A stretch of DNA of 9,115 nt from assembly GCA_002469845.1 (NCBI GenBank), contig DKNZ01000022.1:1-9115 (forward strand), given 5' to 3'. Source of the stretch: Cellvibrionales bacterium UBA7375. Lineage in GTDB: Bacteria > Pseudomonadota > Gammaproteobacteria > Pseudomonadales > Porticoccaceae. A program made the translations under genes and the position numbers. How positions within the stretch are numbered: position 1 is the first letter of the stretch; the number at the start of each line of letters is the position of its first letter. The notes below the pieces were generated by a model. It searched no databases. It was given only the letters and a program-made list of their open reading frames with translations, and was not told the origin of the DNA. Shown piece after piece: positions 5,877 through 9,115 of this stretch.

Positions 5877-6680
5877 ATGTCAAAAATTATAATTTCATAT
5901 TCTGAGCCCCAACTTGCAAAAGTTGCCTTAGCCTCTACAAAACATATTGATCTTCCGTTAGTCGAATTTGATCCTAATAGTAAAAATAGTACCCATGAAG
6001 CAGATTATTCCTTACATTTTTCTGCAAAGGGTCTAAGTTTTGTTTCACACAATCGTAATCATGGTGCCATATGTTGTGATTTTGTATCTGGCAGTCATCG
6101 TCATCGTAGAAATTTTGGTGGTGGCAATGGTCAAATGATTGCTAAAGCAGTCGGTATTTCAGGAAAATTTATACCCACAGTCACTGATTTAACAGCTGGT
6201 TTAGGCTCTGATGGGTTTGTTTTGGCGAGTCTTGGTTGTCAGGTTCAATTAATAGAACGCAACCCCATTGTTTATTTATTACTTAAAGATGGACTTAAGA
6301 GAGCGCAGGTTGCGGGTCATGATGATCTTAAATTAAGAGACATTATTAACAGAATGGAGCTATGTGAAATGCAAAGTTATAACTACTTAGATTCACTGAG
6401 CAAAGATAACTTACCAGATATTATTTATATGGACCCAATGTTTCCCATACGAAAAAAATCCGCGCAGGTTAAAAAGGAAATGCAAGCTTTGCATCAGGTG
6501 GTGGGTGGTGATGAAGATGCTGCTGAACTGCTGGAAAAAGCACTTAACAGAGCTAAATACAGGGTCGTAATAAAGCGACCCATGCATTCTGACTATTTAG
6601 GCATGCTCAAGCCTAGTTATTCCCTTGAGGGCAAATCAACCCGCTATGATATTTTTGCCAAACAAAAAATACCTAAATAG
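5877..6680 (+). CDS. rsmJ: 16S rRNA (guanine(1516)-N(2))-methyltransferase RsmJ
   Basis: RsmJ methylates N2 of G1516 of 16S rRNA using S-adenosylmethionine. The 267-residue protein (E. coli about 250) carries the family's features in order: the HRRNFGGGNGQ segment (about 76-86), the SAM-binding motif DLTAGLGSDGFVLASLG (from residue 104), the acidic residue of QLIERNP, the catalytic-type motif YMDPMFP (about 184-190) followed by KKSAQVKKEM, and a late strand VVIKRP (230-235). The ATG at 5877 gives the expected N-terminus; the frame is open back to a TTG at 5838, but that extension has no family support. No clear Shine-Dalgarno sequence precedes the ATG, so the start is the weakest part. It follows the origin-like gap and converges on dapE. 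Confidence 0.93.
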   Translation: MSKIIISYSEPQLAKVALASTKHIDLPLVEFDPNSKNSTHEADYSLHFSAKGLSFVSHNRNHGAICCDFVSGSHRHRRNFGGGNGQMIAKAVGISGKFIPTVTDLTAGLGSDGFVLASLGCQVQLIERNPIVYLLLKDGLKRAQVAGHDDLKLRDIINRMELCEMQSYNYLDSLSKDNLPDIIYMDPMFPIRKKSAQVKKEMQALHQVVGGDEDAAELLEKALNRAKYRVVIKRPMHSDYLGMLKPSYSLEGKSTRYDIFAKQKIPK

Positions 6681-6694
6681 CTCAGTACAGACCA

Positions 6695-7831
6695 CTAAAC
6701 AAAAAGATGCTTTAACAGTGACTGGTATATGCTTGTTAACTGATTTAAATCGTCCACAGAAGTACATTCGTCAATTTGATGAATGGTGGCATTTATTGGC
6801 CCCAACTCAACTACCTGAGTGCCCACAGGCGCTATAAAGCGCCCATCTGAGGTTCCTCCAGCGGTTGAAAGTTCAGTGTCTAGGCCAGTTTCTTCTTTTA
6901 CCGCTTTTACCGCTGCATCAACAAGCTCACCTTCAGCTGTTAGGAATGGCTGACCACTTAAATGCCAATTTAACTCATAATTAAGTTGATGCTTATCGAG
7001 TATTTGAGTTGTACGATCTCGAAGTTGCTGATCGGTGACCTCTGTTGAGAATCGAAAGTTAAACACTACGTTAAGCTCACCTGGGATAACGTTGGTAGCC
7101 CCGGTTCCAGCATTAATATTAGATACCTGAAAGCTTGTAGCCGGGAAAAAATCATTTCCTTTGTCCCACTCATGGGCTGCAAGTTCTGCAAGGGCAGGGG
7201 CTGCATTATGTATCGGATTACTGGCTAGATGCGGATAGGCCACATGTCCCTGTTGTCCAATAATACGCATTGAACACCCCAGTGATCCGCGGCGACCATT
7301 TTTTATGGTATCACCACATTGATTGCTACTTGAAGGTTCGCCAACTAGGCAATATTCGGGTATTAGTTGTTGCTGGCTAAGCCATTCCACCACTTTAACG
7401 GTACCGTTTGCAGCTATACCTTCTTCATCACTGGTGATAAGGAAGGCAATACGGCCCTCATGGTTAGGGTTTTCGGCAACAAATTGTTCAACTGCCACTA
7501 CCATAGCCGCTAGTGAGCCTTTCATATCAGCCGCACCGCGCCCATAGAGCATTCCATCTATAATTGTTGGCTCAAAAGGTGGGGTTTGCCAGCTAGTCTC
7601 TGGACCAGAGGTCACAACATCAGTATGGCCTGCAAAACAAAGAATAGGGCCTGAATTGCCCCTTATAGCCCAAAAATTATCGACATCTTCAAAGCGTAGA
7701 TGCTCTACCTCAAAGCCAATAGCCGCCAGTCTATCTATCATAAGCTGCTGACAACCAGCATCTTCGGGAGTTACAGACCTGCGAGATATAAGCTGTTTGG
7801 TTAAGGCAATTGTTGGGCTGTCATTAGACAT
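6695..7831 (-). CDS. dapE: Succinyl-diaminopimelate desuccinylase
   Basis: DapE is a dinuclear zinc hydrolase of the M20 family that removes succinate from N-succinyl-LL-diaminopimelate, giving LL-DAP for lysine and peptidoglycan synthesis. The 378-residue length is typical. All expected ligands are visible: H69 and catalytic D71 in FAGHTDVV, D102 in GRGAADMKG, general base E136 and ligand E137 in TSDEEG, E165 in VGEPSS, and H351 in NATIHQIDEC. The ATG at 7831 has AAAGG eight bases upstream. A -10-like TATAAC lies at 7855-7850, 18 bases before the start codon, so it may have its own weak promoter besides readthrough from the J-domain gene 77 bases upstream. Its stop is 14 bases from that of convergent rsmJ. 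Confidence 0.97.
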   Translation of the reverse strand: MSNDSPTIALTKQLISRRSVTPEDAGCQQLMIDRLAAIGFEVEHLRFEDVDNFWAIRGNSGPILCFAGHTDVVTSGPETSWQTPPFEPTIIDGMLYGRGAADMKGSLAAMVVAVEQFVAENPNHEGRIAFLITSDEEGIAANGTVKVVEWLSQQQLIPEYCLVGEPSSSNQCGDTIKNGRRGSLGCSMRIIGQQGHVAYPHLASNPIHNAAPALAELAAHEWDKGNDFFPATSFQVSNINAGTGATNVIPGELNVVFNFRFSTEVTDQQLRDRTTQILDKHQLNYELNWHLSGQPFLTAEGELVDAAVKAVKEETGLDTELSTAGGTSDGRFIAPVGTQVVELGPINATIHQIDECTSVDDLNQLTSIYQSLLKHLFV

Positions 7832-7908
7832 ATTAGAAACCTTTGATTTGTTATAACTTATTGTAGAGTTGTACTAAGTTTGAGGCTAGAGTTCTTTTTT
7901 AATAAAAC
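7832..7908 (-). promoter_or_regulatory. Spacer upstream of dapE with RBS and possible -10
   Basis: On the - strand AAAGG (7844-7840) is the dapE ribosome binding site. TATAAC (7855-7850) is a possible -10 element. The best -35 at suitable distance (TTAGTA, 16 bases upstream) matches only three of six positions. No clear terminator for the upstream gene is seen. Confidence 0.25.
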
Positions 7909-8598
7909 TCATTTTAAAAGCTGATCCTTTGCCGCATTGATTTTAGCGGCTAAATAGTCACTGCCGCCGCGATCAGGGTGCAGTCTTTGCATTAATCGTT
8001 TATGGGCTTTAATTACCTCATCTTTAGTGGCAGTGGGCGGAAGCCCTAATACCTGATACGCATCGTCCTTAGACAGATCATTATTGCCTTCGGGCTTGTA
8101 TTGATCGTACTCTTGACTATTTGATGATCCACTGCGCATTAAGTACGCCTGAAGCAGGATAAAAGATTCTTTATCCGTTGTTTTGTAATTCTGTGAAAGT
8201 TCTTTTAACTCGCCCGAGTTAAGCTCACTGAGTAATTTTCCAGAATAGTCTCCGGCTATTATTTCACCATCGATTTTTCCACTAGCAAAATTTAAAGTCA
8301 CAACAAGGAATCGAGTTCTAAATTGAGAGGGTGTGGATTTAAAGCGACCCAATAATCTTAGTAATGGGCCGGCTCTTGTACCCCAGATAAACAGAGTGCG
8401 TAAAATGGGCACTAAAGCAGCTATGCCGGCTCCCAACCAGTGCATTCGTCCGGTTACAACCAGATAGATGGCGAGGGCTAAGATAAGCCAAAAGCCACTC
8501 CGCCATAAAAATGGTTTTCGCTTGGTATCTACCAGATTCTTTTGGTAGGACCACCAGTACCAAAGGCCAGCAATAACTACTATTAGTAATAAGACCAT
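7909..8598 (-). CDS. Membrane-anchored protein with C-terminal Pam18/Tim14-like J domain
   Basis: This 229-residue protein has a very hydrophobic N-terminus (residues 2-16) and two more hydrophobic stretches (about 34-49 and 53-71). A middle region follows (about 90-150, including LNFASGKIDGEIIAGDYSGKL), and the C-terminal J domain is at 178-229 with HPD at 207-209. J domains stimulate Hsp70 (DnaK) ATPase, so the protein probably recruits DnaK to the inner membrane. The J domain ends the protein, and its HPDRGGSDYLAAKINAAKD segment closely resembles mitochondrial Tim14/Pam18. There is no Gly/Phe or zinc-finger region, so it is not DnaJ or CbpA, and it lacks a TerB domain like that of DjlA. 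The ATG has no strong RBS and starts 16 bases after the DAHP synthase stop, suggesting one transcript. Client and physiological role are unknown to me. Confidence 0.8.
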   Translation of the reverse strand: MVLLLIVVIAGLWYWWSYQKNLVDTKRKPFLWRSGFWLILALAIYLVVTGRMHWLGAGIAALVPILRTLFIWGTRAGPLLRLLGRFKSTPSQFRTRFLVVTLNFASGKIDGEIIAGDYSGKLLSELNSGELKELSQNYKTTDKESFILLQAYLMRSGSSNSQEYDQYKPEGNNDLSKDDAYQVLGLPPTATKDEVIKAHKRLMQRLHPDRGGSDYLAAKINAAKDQLLK

Positions 8599-8614
8599 GG
8601 GCAGTTTGAGCCTA

Positions 8615-9115
8615 TTATCGGCTTTTTAACACCTCACGCAGTTTGTCGGCCATCTCAACCAGTGATTTTTCGGTAGTTTCCCAATCAATACAGGCATCGG
8701 TAACAGACACACCATATTCCATATCATCTGGATTAGAAGAGAGCTTTTGATTGCCCCCATTAATATGGCTTTCTATCATCACACCTATAATTGATGTATT
8801 GCCCTCTAAAATTTGATTACTGACGTTATCTAACACCAAGGGTTGAAGATTATGATCTTTATTAGAGTTAGCATGACTGCAATCGACCATAATATTGGGT
8901 TTAATATTAGCGGCATTGAGTTCCTGTTCACAAATTGAAACACTCACAGAATCATAATTGGGTTTGCCATTGCCACCGCGAAGGACAACATGCGCATTAG
9001 GGTTGCCGCGAGTGGTCACTATTGAAACCTTTCCATCGGAGTTAATCCCTAAAAATCTATGGGGGTTAGCAACTGACTGAAGTGCGTTAATTGCAACAGT
9101 AAGTCCACCATCAGT
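8615..9115 (-). CDS. 3-deoxy-7-phosphoheptulonate (DAHP) synthase, class I, C-terminal part (5' end outside window)
   Basis: DAHP synthase joins phosphoenolpyruvate and erythrose 4-phosphate, the first step of the shikimate pathway. The visible 166 residues run to the window edge and begin TDGGLTVAINALQSVANPH. Residues expected for metal binding in the AroF/G/H family are present: His in VDCSHANSNK, Glu in GVMIESHINGGNQ, and Asp in VSVTDACIDWE. The gene ends with TAA at 8617-8615. The open frame continues to base 9115, so an apparent GTG start at 9019 is internal. The part that senses Phe, Tyr or Trp is mostly N-terminal and not visible, so aroF, aroG and aroH cannot be separated. Confidence 0.94.
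   Translation of the reverse strand, partial: TDGGLTVAINALQSVANPHRFLGINSDGKVSIVTTRGNPNAHVVLRGGNGKPNYDSVSVSICEQELNAANIKPNIMVDCSHANSNKDHNLQPLVLDNVSNQILEGNTSIIGVMIESHINGGNQKLSSNPDDMEYGVSVTDACIDWETTEKSLVEMADKLREVLKSR

Noticed and set aside
6748..6760. CGTCCACAG near the dapE 3' end as a DnaA box
   Set aside because: It is a poorer match, isolated, and inside conserved dapE coding sequence.
6625..6837. 70-codon + frame overlapping the rsmJ end and the dapE end
   Set aside because: It is a shadow of rsmJ and antisense to dapE, with no recognisable protein features.
8615..9019. GTG at 9019 as a gene start giving a 134-residue protein
   Set aside because: The same frame continues with conserved DAHP synthase sequence to the window edge, so the GTG is an internal valine codon.
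1..9115. CRISPR array, insertion sequence, phage or defence system
   Set aside because: No regularly spaced repeats, transposase, integrase, attachment site or defence gene was found; apart from the gap the window is housekeeping genes.

Overview
The window is ordinary core chromosome of a Gram-negative gammaproteobacterium of moderate to low GC. Evidence for this is a BamC lipoprotein, Kdo2-lipid A acyltransferase, LpxD, FabV and RsmJ, together with the order dapA-bamC-MBL hydrolase that I know from Pseudomonas and relatives. Gene density and AT-leaning codon use suggest a marine gammaproteobacterium (Cellvibrionales/SAR92-like), but that placement is inference. I see no insertion sequence, phage gene, tRNA, rRNA or CRISPR array.

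Left part, + strand: the C-terminal end of lpxD (cut by the window edge), fabV (NADH-dependent enoyl-ACP reductase) and an LpxL-type lipid A acyltransferase form an envelope-lipid group. FabV completes acyl-chain elongation, while LpxD and LpxL attach acyl chains to lipid A. The usual lpxD partners fabZ and lpxA do not follow lpxD here. Next come dapA (first committed step of the diaminopimelate/lysine branch), bamC (outer-membrane beta-barrel assembly lipoprotein) and a YycJ-type metallo-beta-lactamase-fold hydrolase that starts at TTG. These three look like one operon ending near 5416.

Centre: a 460-base AT-rich gene-free stretch (5417-5876) is the only large gap. It holds four close matches to the DnaA box (one perfect), a perfect IHF-consensus site, three GATTTTTT repeats and two AT-rich hairpins. 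The order AT-rich DNA, DnaA box, IHF site, DnaA-box cluster resembles a replication origin or a DnaA-binding regulatory locus, and it is the most interesting part of the window. Next is rsmJ (16S rRNA m2G1516 methyltransferase), + strand.

Right part, - strand: dapE (succinyl-DAP desuccinylase) converges on rsmJ with 14 bases between stop codons. Upstream of dapE lie a membrane-anchored protein with a C-terminal Pam18/Tim14-like J domain and the C-terminal half of a class I DAHP synthase (aroG/F/H type), cut by the right edge. dapA and dapE serve the same pathway but sit in separate transcription units.
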